NCBI GenBank assembly: GCA_965228435.1
Contig: OZ245818.1
Location: 2,170,001 to 2,234,000 of the forward strand
Direction of reading: 5' to 3'
From: Hoeflea_A sp965228435
GTDB taxonomy: Bacteria; Pseudomonadota; Alphaproteobacteria; Rhizobiales; Rhizobiaceae
Length of the DNA: 64,000 nucleotides
Made by a program: the position numbers and the translations under genes. This document shows, one piece after another, positions 42,381 to 50,846 of this stretch (position 1 is its first letter; each line of letters begins with the position of its first letter). A model generated the notes under the pieces. The model was not told the DNA's origin. It saw nothing but the letters and a program-made list of their open reading frames with translations, and did no database searches.

Positions 42381-44156
42381 ATGGAACGCCGGCTTGCGGC
42401 AATACTTGCTACGGACATGGTCGGATTCAGCCGCCTGATGGGCGAAGACGAGACGGCGACGCTCGCGGCGCTGCAAAGCCATCTCACCGAGTTGATCGAG
42501 CCGAAGGTTGCAGAATTTCGCGGCCGCATCGTCAAGCTTCTGGGCGACGGGGCGCTGGTCGAGTTCGCCAGTGTCGTCGATGCGGTGGGGTGTGGCGTCG
42601 CCATCCAGGAAGGCATGGCGGAGCGCGCCGCGATGGCGCCGGAAAACCGCCGCATCGAGTTTCGGATCGGCATTAATATCGGCGATGTTCTCGTCGACGG
42701 CGACGACATCTTCGGCGATTGCGTGAACCTGGCAGCGCGGTTGGAAGGGCTGGCCGATCCCGGCGGTATCTGCATCTCCGAGACGGTCTACGAGGCAACG
42801 CGGAACAAGCTCGACGTCAAGTTCGAGGATCTTGGAGAACGCGACCTCAAGAACATCGCCGAGCCACAGCGCGTCTTCCGTATTCTCATTGGCGAGGCGA
42901 GGCGCTCCGCGCCACCGTCCATGAGGCCCAAGCCGCCACGCCTCGAGCAGGCGCGCGGATCCATCGCGGTGTTTCCGTTCGACAGCCTGTCCCCGGACGC
43001 CGAAGATGCCTACCTGGCCGACGGCATCGCCACCGAGATCATCAATATGCTCTCCCGGGTTCCTGATTTGCGCGTCGCATCCCGGTCGGCCATCTTTGCC
43101 ACGCGGGATCATGACGAGGATGCCTGGGATCTCGTGCGCGATTTGCAGTTTCGCTATGTGCTGACCGGGAACGTGCGCCGCGCCGGCGATCGCCTGCGCG
43201 TAATTGCCGAACTCACCGAGGCGGCCGATCGCACCCAGCTTTGGTCAAACACCTACGACCGCCGCTTTGCCGATCTCTTTTCGGTTCAGGAGGAAATCGC
43301 GGAAGCCATCGTCATCGCCTTCGGCGGCGAATATCTGCGGGTCGAATGGCGGCGGGCAAGCCAGCGCCCCACCGAGAATCTGGACGCCTGGGGGCTGGTG
43401 CAAAAGGCCCGATCCCTCAATCTGCCGGTCAATCGGGAGGCCATGGACGACGCCCTCAAACTGGCACGCGAAGCGGTGGAGCTCGACCCGACCTATGCCG
43501 GCGCCCACGCCTGTGTCGCTTCGGTTCTCCTGCAACGGGTTTTGAACGGCATCAGCATGGCTGCGAATGAAGACCGGGCGGAGGCGCTCGCCGCCGTCGA
43601 GCGCGCTGCCGAGTTGGCCCCTAACGATCCGACCGTTTTGAGAACGCTGGGGAATGTGCAAAGCAATTGCGGTGCGCATGCTCAAGCCGTTGCGGCGCTT
43701 CGAAGGGCGGTCGACATTGCTCCGTTTGACTTCCACAGTTGGGGCAGACTCGGTCGTACCCTCGCCTATGGTGGTAACGAAGACGAATTGCGCGAAGGCC
43801 ACGCCATACTCGACCGGATACTCGCATCGGCCCCCAATCATCCGATGGTTCCCTACTGGCTCTACTTCAAGGCCAATGCCTGCGCGAGCGGGGACCGTTT
43901 CGAGGATGCCGAGCGCTTCGCCAGGAAGAGCCTCGAGCTGCAGCCGGGTTATGCGGGAGCCTGGGTTGCCCTTGCCAACGCGCTCGGTCATCAGGGCCGA
44001 ACCGAGGAAGCCCGCCAGGCGATGGTCCGGGCGCGTCGCGTCAATCCCGACATGACACCGGAGCACCTGGCGGAGCAGATCCGGATCACGGCCATCGGTC
44101 GCGAGGAAAGCGCCGAAAAATCGCTTGCCGGGCTCAGGATGGCAGGCCTGCTTTAG
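42381..44156 (+). CDS. Class III adenylate cyclase fused to TolB-like and TPR domains
   Basis: A 591-residue cytosolic protein with three parts. Residues 1-165 form a class III nucleotidyl cyclase: metal ligands D12 (ATDMVGF) and D56 (KLLGDGALVEF), plus INIGDVLVDGDDIFGDCVNLAARLE. Residues about 190-320 are a TolB N-terminal-like domain (GSIAVFPFDSLSPDAEDAYLADGIATEI). From about 360 on there are tetratricopeptide-like repeats. This architecture is abundant in rhizobia. The last 256 bases and the following 170 are duplicated at 48822-49247. Confidence 0.9.
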   Translation: MERRLAAILATDMVGFSRLMGEDETATLAALQSHLTELIEPKVAEFRGRIVKLLGDGALVEFASVVDAVGCGVAIQEGMAERAAMAPENRRIEFRIGINIGDVLVDGDDIFGDCVNLAARLEGLADPGGICISETVYEATRNKLDVKFEDLGERDLKNIAEPQRVFRILIGEARRSAPPSMRPKPPRLEQARGSIAVFPFDSLSPDAEDAYLADGIATEIINMLSRVPDLRVASRSAIFATRDHDEDAWDLVRDLQFRYVLTGNVRRAGDRLRVIAELTEAADRTQLWSNTYDRRFADLFSVQEEIAEAIVIAFGGEYLRVEWRRASQRPTENLDAWGLVQKARSLNLPVNREAMDDALKLAREAVELDPTYAGAHACVASVLLQRVLNGISMAANEDRAEALAAVERAAELAPNDPTVLRTLGNVQSNCGAHAQAVAALRRAVDIAPFDFHSWGRLGRTLAYGGNEDELREGHAILDRILASAPNHPMVPYWLYFKANACASGDRFEDAERFARKSLELQPGYAGAWVALANALGHQGRTEEARQAMVRARRVNPDMTPEHLAEQIRITAIGREESAEKSLAGLRMAGLL

Positions 44157-44328
44157 GAATGGTCGTTATTGGCCGTCTCCAAGCGGAGCGATGGGCCGTA
44201 ACTGCCGCCGCGCATAAAATCAAACGCCCGGCAACCGCCATGTGACTCGCATTGGAGTGGGAGGGGGCAACGGTTCGTACCAGGAGCTCTCGTTCGTTGA
44301 ACAATCAGCGAGCAGCCGCAACGAGCCC
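43901..44328 (+). repeat. Direct repeat, left copy (cyclase 3' end and flank)
   Basis: Matches 48822-49247. The coding part (43901-44156) differs from the right copy at about six positions, mostly third-codon; the following noncoding part is clearly more diverged (about 80-85 percent by eye). The left copy belongs to the full-length cyclase gene. The segment between the two copies is about 4.5 kb and carries the redox genes. Confidence 0.88.
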
Positions 44329-44456
44329 TTCAGGGACATCTGAACCAGTAGTTTGAGCGCCGGCTTTCAATATGAAACGGGGTCTCAATGGCTAGTGCGA
44401 CCCAGGAGTTCGGCAGGTGGGAAATCACCAGCGATGAAGGTTCTGTGCGCTTATGT

Positions 44457-45347
44457 TCATTCAGTGTCTCTGAAGGACCGCAAGAGAAAGTCGGTAAAGG
44501 CACGAGCGGATGGCTTTGCGTTCCGGCCACCCGCCAGTACTGCGTGGACCTCCACATAACCGATCTCCCACTCGGGGAAGAGATGAATGAGCTTCCCGCT
44601 TTCGATTTCATCCTTACAACCCCAATAGCTGGTGGTGACAACGCCTAATCCGGACTTTGCAGCTGCTGTCGCTGCCTCATTGACGCTGACTGTTATCTGG
44701 TTCTCTACGCGAACAGATGTAGTCTTACCGTTCTTCGTGAAAGTCCAACCCGTTGCGCCCATCCCAGATGGGCCCAATATGACCTTATGGCTAGCCAAGT
44801 CTGCCGGTGTTTTTGGGGTACCCGCCTTTTCAAGGTAGGCAGGAGACGCAATAGCCATCCGAGGGGTTTCGCCAATTTTGCGGGCGACGAGCGTCGAGTC
44901 TGCCAAATCTCCAAACCGGATTGCCACATCTATTGCTTGATCGATCAGGTCCTGCATGACATCGGTCAGGACAAAATCAACTTTCAGCTCAGGGTGCGCG
45001 GACACGAATTCCGGAATTCTCGGGATGATCTCACGAACGGCGAAACTCGTTGAACAGCCCACTCTCAAGCGTCCCTTTAAAGTCCCGTCTCCGCGAGCCA
45101 TGTGATTGGCCTCTTCCAGAGCCGCGAGGATAGGCTCGATGCGATCGAGATAGTCTACACCTGCCTCCGTGAGCTTCACTGCATGCGTGCTGCGCACGAA
45201 CAGGGCCGCACCGAGATCCCTCTCCAATTTTGAGATGATCCGGGAGACAGACGGTTGCGAGTAGCCAAGCTCCTTTCCGGCATTGGTAAAGCTCTCCGTA
45301 CGGGCGACGCGGCAAAAGAGGCGCAGTGATGAAACGCTATCGTTCAT
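44457..45347 (-). CDS. LysR-family regulator of the redox island
   Basis: A 296-residue LTTR with the HTH near 5-62 (ESFTNAGKELGYSQPSVSRIISKLERDLG) and an effector domain of the AaeR/DsdC-like group. ATG 45347 (MNDSVSSLRLFCRVA) is preferred over 45365. Codon use and GC are visibly lower than in the flanking backbone. It is divergent from the AhpD-like gene at 45469 and is the likely regulator of the redox genes. Confidence 0.9.
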   Translation of the reverse strand: MNDSVSSLRLFCRVARTESFTNAGKELGYSQPSVSRIISKLERDLGAALFVRSTHAVKLTEAGVDYLDRIEPILAALEEANHMARGDGTLKGRLRVGCSTSFAVREIIPRIPEFVSAHPELKVDFVLTDVMQDLIDQAIDVAIRFGDLADSTLVARKIGETPRMAIASPAYLEKAGTPKTPADLASHKVILGPSGMGATGWTFTKNGKTTSVRVENQITVSVNEAATAAAKSGLGVVTTSYWGCKDEIESGKLIHLFPEWEIGYVEVHAVLAGGRNAKPSARAFTDFLLRSFRDTE

Positions 45348-45468
45348 TTGAAATTTGAATATCATTAGTGATTTTTATCTTTTACCATGATGAATATGAA
45401 TGAACAATATTGTGTCCAGGTTCAGGGCAAAGCCGGTCGATACCGCGAAAAACAGAAGGAACTGAACC

Positions 45469-45962
45469 ATGGCAATCGCAACTCAAACTCATGCGTATGG
45501 GCTCGTCGCTCCCATTATGGACTCCTACAACGCGCTCCCCGTCTGGGTGAAAGTCTGAATGAACTTCGTCCTCGGCCCGATCAATCTGGCAACGCTCAGA
45601 TGACGAACACCCGTCTCAATAGCTGCACCTATTGCATGGCGGCTCACACTGCGGTTTCGAAGATGGCCAAGATTGAACCCGATGTCATCAATGCATTGCG
45701 GAGCAGTCAGCCTATCGCTGACCCAAAGCTGGAAGCGTTGCGGACATTCACCATCATCATTCATGAAACGCATGGTCGTCCAACCGAAGCACAAATCGAA
45801 GCGTTCCTGGCAGCGGGTTACACCAAAGAGACCATTCTGGAAGTCATTGTCGGAACGAGCCTCAAGGTTCTATCCAACTATACAACGCCAATTACCAAGC
45901 CTGACTTGGATGCCCCGTTTGTCCCATTGGCTTGGAGCCCTGACATGGATTCGGCTGCCTAA
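45469..45962 (+). pseudogene. Carboxymuconolactone decarboxylase/AhpD-like gene with stop and frameshift
   Basis: From ATG 45469 (AAGGA upstream) the frame reads MAIATQTHAYGLVAPIMDSY up to a TGA at 45556, continues MNFVLGPINLATLR to a TGA at 45601, and the conserved part resumes in the next frame as MTNTRLNSCTYCMAAHT from 45600. The CxxC-x3-H motif of AhpD-like peroxidase partners is intact there, as is the rest to 45962. A shortened protein could start at ATG 45600 (120 residues). Small indels, sequencing error or recoding are all possible; decay seems most likely. Confidence 0.6.
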
Positions 45963-46292
45963 GCGCCAAATCTCATCCGTATTGGGACGCTTGGCTCGCG
46001 AAACGGTGCGATTTTTTGCAAAACCCCCAAGGCCTCTTGGGGGCTATTTTTGTCCTGACCTGCGTCTCGAATAATCGAGTGATCGCCGCAAACACAGGGT
46101 GAGAGCGACTTCCCAAATCATTTGTATAATGAATAACCATTAGTCAATAACGGCGTATACCATTCGTAACGATCATTACTCATATTCATTTTCAAGCAGC
46201 GAGAATTGGGGTCTGACAAGTCCGATACCTGAACTCAAGCAGAACCAAATTCGTCCTGCTGAACAACGTAACCACATGAAAGAATTGGACAA
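45963..46292. other. Intergenic region with terminator and AT-rich promoter zone
   Basis: About 330 bases. The first third contains the terminator at 46024. The rest (46110-46200) is AT-rich with ATGAATAACCATTAGTC and ATTACTCATATTCATT, likely the promoter of the peroxiredoxin gene, possibly with a LysR site. No gene is seen. Confidence 0.4.
46024..46051 (+). terminator. Rho-independent terminator after the AhpD-like gene
   Basis: CCCCCAAG-GCCT-CTTGGGGG forms an 8-base perfect stem with a 4-base loop at 46024-46043, followed by CTATTTTTG. Typical intrinsic terminator on the plus strand, 60 bases after the gene's stop. Confidence 0.85.
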
Positions 46293-46955
46293 ATGACCCT
46301 TCAAGATCAACTCGATGGCTTTAAAGCCGAATTCAAAAAAATGGTTCCAGCAGAGGCTTTCGACGCCTTTGCCCGCTCAACACAAGAACTGGTTGACAGC
46401 GGCCAGGCAGAGCGCGCGGTGAAGGCCGGTGATATGCTTCCGGACTTCACTCTGACAGACTCCGATCGCAACGAAATTTCGCTGAAAGATCTGCTCGCTC
46501 AAGGTCCGGTTGTCCTGACCTTCTATCGTGGCGTGTGGTGCCCATACTGCAACATCGAGCTGAAAGCCCTTGAAGAGGTAGCAGATAAAGTCCGTGAGCG
46601 TGGTGCGACCCTTGTCGCGATCTCCATGCAAGGCGCTTCCGACAGCCGCAAATCTCAGAAAGACAACGGACTGAGCTTTCCAATTCTGACGGACAAGAAC
46701 GGCGAGTTGGCGAACAAGCTCGGCATTCGTTGGTCGCTCCAGGACTATGTCATCCCGGTGCATGACGGATTTGGTGTCCACCTGCCTCGCATCCACGGCG
46801 ACGGCCAATGGAACCTGCCGATGCCTGCCCGCTACGTTGTCGATACGGATGGAACCGTTGCCTATGCAGAGGTCAATCCGGACTACACGCGTCGTCCCGA
46901 ACCTGCGGATTTGTTCCCGGTTCTCGACAAGCTGACGGCCTCGGTTGCCGCATAG
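46293..46955 (+). CDS. Peroxiredoxin (AhpC/TSA family)
   Basis: A 220-residue peroxiredoxin-like protein with an N-terminal helical extension (about 1-45) before the thioredoxin fold. The active site is FYRGVWCPYCNIEL with C83 and C86, a CxxC arrangement closer to PrxQ/redoxin-like proteins than to AhpC, which has TPxC. It should reduce peroxides in the cytosol using thiol reductants. The next gene, a membrane protein with its own redoxin domain, may be its partner. Confidence 0.85.
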   Translation: MTLQDQLDGFKAEFKKMVPAEAFDAFARSTQELVDSGQAERAVKAGDMLPDFTLTDSDRNEISLKDLLAQGPVVLTFYRGVWCPYCNIELKALEEVADKVRERGATLVAISMQGASDSRKSQKDNGLSFPILTDKNGELANKLGIRWSLQDYVIPVHDGFGVHLPRIHGDGQWNLPMPARYVVDTDGTVAYAEVNPDYTRRPEPADLFPVLDKLTASVAA

Positions 46956-47098
46956 AGCGGCCAAGCGCCTCGTCTCACCAGCGTTTGGTCAGACGGGGCG
47001 CACGCCAGGCACACCGCGATCACCCCAAACAATCACGGTTCATCGCGATCAGCTCAGGACGCTTTGAGCAAAACCAGACTCTCGAAAGGACTGGAACA

Positions 47099-47974
47099 AT
47101 GAAAGGCAAACTCATCCTCCCATACATCATGACCAATATGCTCTCCGGCGTCGGCTCAGCTGTCATGTTTTGGTATTCCGGCTACGATCCCATCTGGATC
47201 GGAACCTTCCTCGCAACCATCACGATGCCATTCTTCTTGATGGTACTGGCCGGAGCACTTGGGATCTCCCGGACCTCCAAAAACCTGCCCGTCATTCAGA
47301 TCATCAACCTGGCAGCAGTCGCATTCGTGGCCTACACCCTGTTCAGTCGCGGCGGTCCCTTCTCGATTGCCGAGTATGCAGCGATCGGACTGGCCGTCTA
47401 CGGCGCGCTGAGCATGCAGTGGTATATCCATATTTTCTCAAACTACAAGCGTATGCCGAGTGCAGCGATCGTTCGCGGCCAGTCCCTTCCCGATCTGCCG
47501 CTGCACCGGCTCGACAAGAGCACAGTATCCTCCGCCGACTTCGTGGATGACAAGACGCTGCTGGTCTTCTTCCGCGCCAACTGGTGCCCCTTTTGCATGA
47601 ACCAGTTGAAGCAGGTGAAGGAACAGGCCGATCGCCTCGCAAAGGCTGGCGTGAAGGTAAAGTTCATCTCCAATCAGGGTTTCGACAACTCTTCGAAACT
47701 CGCCAAGGATCTGGACTTGCCCGCACACTTTGAAATCCTCCAGGACGAGGACCTACGAGCAGCCAAAACGCTCGGCATTGAGGATATGGGCGGTGCCCCA
47801 TCCGGGATGCCTGGCTATCCAACCGACACCGTCATGGCAACCGTCATCGCTCTCGATGAAGACGGCAAAGTGATCTTCGGCGACGAGACCGACAACTACC
47901 GCCGCCGTCCGCATCCCGACACGTTCCTCCACGTGTTCGAGACGGAAAGCAACATCACCCGGCAGGCGGCATGA
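47099..47974 (+). CDS. Membrane protein with C-terminal peroxiredoxin/thioredoxin domain
   Basis: A 291-residue fusion. Residues 1-115 contain four hydrophobic segments (about 4-25, 33-53, 64-82, 90-112) and no known cofactor motif. Residues about 125-291 are a redoxin domain with FFRANWCPFCMNQL, C163 and C166. It lies 143 bases after the peroxiredoxin gene. The topology should place the redoxin domain on one fixed face of the membrane. The exact function is not known; a peroxide-reducing or thiol-relay role is inferred. Confidence 0.75.
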   Translation: MKGKLILPYIMTNMLSGVGSAVMFWYSGYDPIWIGTFLATITMPFFLMVLAGALGISRTSKNLPVIQIINLAAVAFVAYTLFSRGGPFSIAEYAAIGLAVYGALSMQWYIHIFSNYKRMPSAAIVRGQSLPDLPLHRLDKSTVSSADFVDDKTLLVFFRANWCPFCMNQLKQVKEQADRLAKAGVKVKFISNQGFDNSSKLAKDLDLPAHFEILQDEDLRAAKTLGIEDMGGAPSGMPGYPTDTVMATVIALDEDGKVIFGDETDNYRRRPHPDTFLHVFETESNITRQAA

Positions 47975-48055
47975 CGCTCGTCGCACCCAGGCTCAAGCGC
48001 CACGATCTCAAATCGCGGCGCTCACCCGAAACTCCGAACATGAAAGGAATTTCCA

Positions 48056-48790
48056 ATGACCTACAATCTCTCTGGAAAGACTGCCCTTGTGACCGGCGGG
48101 GCTCGTGGAATTGGCGCTGCTATTGTAGAACGTCTTGCTTCAGAGGGTGCGAAGACAGCCTTCACCTATGTCAGCAACAAAGAAGCTGCCGAAAAACTGG
48201 CTACAAAGATCGGACCGGAAACGATCTCAGTCCAAGCGGATGCAGCCGACCCGAAACAGGCCGAAGCTGCCGTTCAACAGACTGTCGATGCATTCGGCCA
48301 TATCGACATTCTGGTCCATAATGCCGGCATCTTCCGTGTCGGATCGATCTCCGACTTTGACTTTGAGGCTTATCGCCAGCAAGCAGCTGTGAATGTGGAC
48401 GCGGTCTATGCCGGTACGCACGCTGCCGTTCCTCACATTCGGGATGGTGGTCGCATCATCGTCATCTCATCGGTGAATGCAAAACGGATGCCGTTCGAAG
48501 GTTTTGCAGCTTATGGCGCAACCAAAGCTGCCGTCACAGCTCTCGTGAAAGGATGGGCTCGCGATCTTGGTTCTCGCAACATCCTGGTCAACGCCATCCA
48601 GCCCGGACCGGTTGATACCGACCTCAACCCTGCAGCCGGGCCGTTCTTTGAACCGGTCTCCGGTTTGACAGCTCTGAAGCGGTACGGAAAGCCGACAGAA
48701 ATAGCCAGCATGGCTGCGTTCCTTGCGAGTGACGAAGCAAGCTTCATTACCGGGGCTGCCTTTGATGTAGACGGTGGCATGGCTCTCTAG
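48056..48790 (+). CDS. Short-chain dehydrogenase/reductase of the redox island
   Basis: A 244-residue SDR with TGGARGIG at 13-20, HNAGIF after strand 4, and the catalytic stretch ISSVNAKRMPFEGFAAYGATKAAV (Ser, Tyr, Lys). C-terminal SFITGAAFDVDGGMAL is standard for classical SDRs. It has the same codon style as the two redox genes upstream and ends 31 bases before the right direct repeat. Substrate unknown. Confidence 0.92.
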   Translation: MTYNLSGKTALVTGGARGIGAAIVERLASEGAKTAFTYVSNKEAAEKLATKIGPETISVQADAADPKQAEAAVQQTVDAFGHIDILVHNAGIFRVGSISDFDFEAYRQQAAVNVDAVYAGTHAAVPHIRDGGRIIVISSVNAKRMPFEGFAAYGATKAAVTALVKGWARDLGSRNILVNAIQPGPVDTDLNPAAGPFFEPVSGLTALKRYGKPTEIASMAAFLASDEASFITGAAFDVDGGMAL

Positions 48791-48821
48791 CATCTTAACC
48801 GAGCACACTGTCATCATCGCG

Positions 48822-49247
48822 CGAGGATGCCGAGCGCTTCGCCAGGAAGAGCCTCGAGCTGCAGCCGGGTTATGCGGGAGCCTGGGTTGCCCTTGCCAAT
48901 GCGCTCGGTCATCAGGGCCGAACCGAGGAAGCCCGCCAGGCGATGGACCGGGCGCGTCGCGTCAATCCCGACATGACACCGGAGCACCTGGCGGAGCAGA
49001 TCCGGATTACTGCCATCGGTCGCGAGGAAAGCGCCGAAAAATCGCTCGCCGGGCTGAGGATGGCAGGCCTGCTTTAGGAGCGGTCGTTAGTGGCCGTCTC
49101 CAAGCGGAGCGATGGGCCGCAACGGCCGCCGTGCATAGCGAACGCTTGGCAGCCGCCACGTTAACTTGCATGGGAGTGTGAGGGGGCGACGGTTCGTGTC
49201 AGGAGCTGCCGTTCGTTAAATTGGCAGCGAACTGCCGGAACGAGCCC
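48822..49247 (+). repeat. Direct repeat, right copy (truncated cyclase 3' end and flank)
   Basis: Starts abruptly within codons of the cyclase/TPR gene (matching from EDAERFARKSLELQPGY) and runs to its TAG at 49077, then through 170 bases of the same 3' flank. Without a start it cannot make the protein: it is a gene fragment. Its differences from the left copy look like those between strains rather than a fresh duplication. Confidence 0.88.
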
Positions 49248-49511
49248 ACTTTAACCGATGCTGGGGCTTGTATGAATGTCCGGTGCGGTGCGTAGCAGAC
49301 CACTGGGGAGGGTAGGCAACGGCACGTTGGCGGCTTCGCACCTGTTTCAAGCCTGCATTTCGTTAATGTAATCTTGGCTCAAGTTGTGAGTCGTTTGGGC
49401 ATGTAAAGTAAGCACCAGCGGTTCATTTGGAGTTGAGCCAAGACTTAGGTTTCATCTATGATCGCCTGTATCTGTACTTTCCAATTTTGCGATACTTTTT
49501 CGGGGAACCAG
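49248..49511. other. Gene-free stretch right of the direct repeat
   Basis: With the noncoding part of the repeat (from 49078) this gives more than 400 bases without a gene. It is less GC-rich than the backbone. I see no RNA gene, hairpin or integrase site. Confidence 0.35.
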
Positions 49512-49964
49512 ATGTTTTTTGATAGATCAAAGTGGGATCCAATCGAGCGAAAGATTTGGATTTATGCAGTTGCCGCTGCGCCAGCATGGGCATTGTATTG
49601 TATCGTCACGGGCGTAGTTCTATTTGAGAAAGAGGAGCTCGAAACAGTTCCCCGACCACTTTCCCCTGTGTTTTCGACACGGACGATTATCCCAGGTGAC
49701 GTCGATTCCATGTCTCAAGGGTTTCAAGACCTGCTTAATCCGAGCGCTCAAACACGGTCAGACTCTGCAGCTCATCGTGAAGCACAACGTGCGCAAGATG
49801 CGCGCATTGCTGAAATTAATGAGCGAAATCGCCGTCGCAATGAGCACAACAACGGGTATGTTTGGAGAGCCTTGAGCAATGCCATTGGATATCCGATAGC
49901 TTGGCTAGGTGCACTCCTCACATTGTTTGAGGTTAGGTCACGCTTGGAGACCAAAGACCAATGA
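49512..49964 (+). CDS. Hypothetical membrane protein, lower-GC gene
   Basis: A 150-residue protein with a hydrophobic segment at about 15-35 (IYAVAAAPAWALYCIVTGVVLF) and a second near 122-138 (ALSNAIGYPIAWLGALLTLF), separated by a polar, Arg/Glu/Asn-rich loop that is probably helical. ATG 49512 has GGGGAA upstream; ATG 49458 is an alternative that adds 18 residues. No family recognised. Base use is unlike the housekeeping genes nearby, suggesting transfer. Confidence 0.6.
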   Translation: MFFDRSKWDPIERKIWIYAVAAAPAWALYCIVTGVVLFEKEELETVPRPLSPVFSTRTIIPGDVDSMSQGFQDLLNPSAQTRSDSAAHREAQRAQDARIAEINERNRRRNEHNNGYVWRALSNAIGYPIAWLGALLTLFEVRSRLETKDQ

Positions 49965-50021
49965 GCCCTGAGCAGTCAACATATCCTGAGCTTACCGACA
50001 GCTGTTCTGTAGACGAATTTG

Positions 50022-50600
50022 ATGGCAGGTAGAACTCCCTTGAGTATTCGACGAGCAGCTGTTGGAGCAGTAGTTACGCTTGGTTGTCTAGGAGGAGCGA
50101 ATTTCTTTCTCAGCAACGATGGTCCCGTCCACGTCGGAATTTGCATGTTCAAAGCGTTTGGTGATGACAGAAAAGCAGGAATGAAGCTCGAAATTGCCGC
50201 AGACAGACTCTACCGGCTCAACCGCGAACGGGTAACACTGAACGAAGAGATTGAAGCTCAGACTCTACGTTTCCATGAACGAAGCAGAGATAGGTTGATC
50301 GTCGAAAGGACTCTGATTGAGCGATGCGAGTACCGAGAAAACTGCGACACAATGGAGTTGGATGGTGACGAGGTTGTAGACTCACTTCTGATGGCTACTC
50401 CAATGTCAATAAACTTCGCTGAAAGCGCCATTGCGGACGCACGGAGCTCTATTGAGGATGCGCAGACCGAACTCGATCGTATCCAGAAAAGCCTCGAACT
50501 GCCATTACAGCGTTTGCGGCGATACTCGACCATGCCAATCAATTGCTACGAAATCTTGTACTCTGATGATATTGATAGGGTGTCCCATTTAATCGAATGA
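50022..50600 (+). CDS. Hypothetical membrane-anchored coiled-coil protein, lower-GC gene
   Basis: A 192-residue protein: N-terminal membrane anchor at about 11-29 (AAVGAVVTLGCLGGANFFL), then mostly charged helices rich in Glu, Arg and Leu (about 55-95 and 125-165) that look like coiled coil. Cysteines cluster as CEYRENC near 101-107. It follows the other hypothetical gene by 57 bases and may form a pair with it. No family recognised. Confidence 0.6.
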   Translation: MAGRTPLSIRRAAVGAVVTLGCLGGANFFLSNDGPVHVGICMFKAFGDDRKAGMKLEIAADRLYRLNRERVTLNEEIEAQTLRFHERSRDRLIVERTLIERCEYRENCDTMELDGDEVVDSLLMATPMSINFAESAIADARSSIEDAQTELDRIQKSLELPLQRLRRYSTMPINCYEILYSDDIDRVSHLIE

Positions 50601-50846
50601 TTGAACAACCAAACTGCTTCAGAGACCGACATCAGAGCTCCTAGTCGATGCTACCTTAATACAATAATGAACCCTAACGGTGCTCGGAGCGCTTTGATCG
50701 GTTGACCGAAAGCAGCCATTAGGGCATCCGCAGCGAAAGCTCACTTTGTCCGCGCTGCCGCCCTTCGATCCGCGCGATGCCAATGACCACAATCTCCCGA
50801 AAGCGGGCTGATCGGGCGCCTACCGAGACGGAGCCGCTAGCTCGCC

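Noticed and set aside
46808..47098. An upstream extension of the membrane-redoxin frame back to 46808
   Set aside because: It overlaps the peroxiredoxin gene in another frame and has no membrane or redoxin character; ATG 47099 starts the first helix directly.
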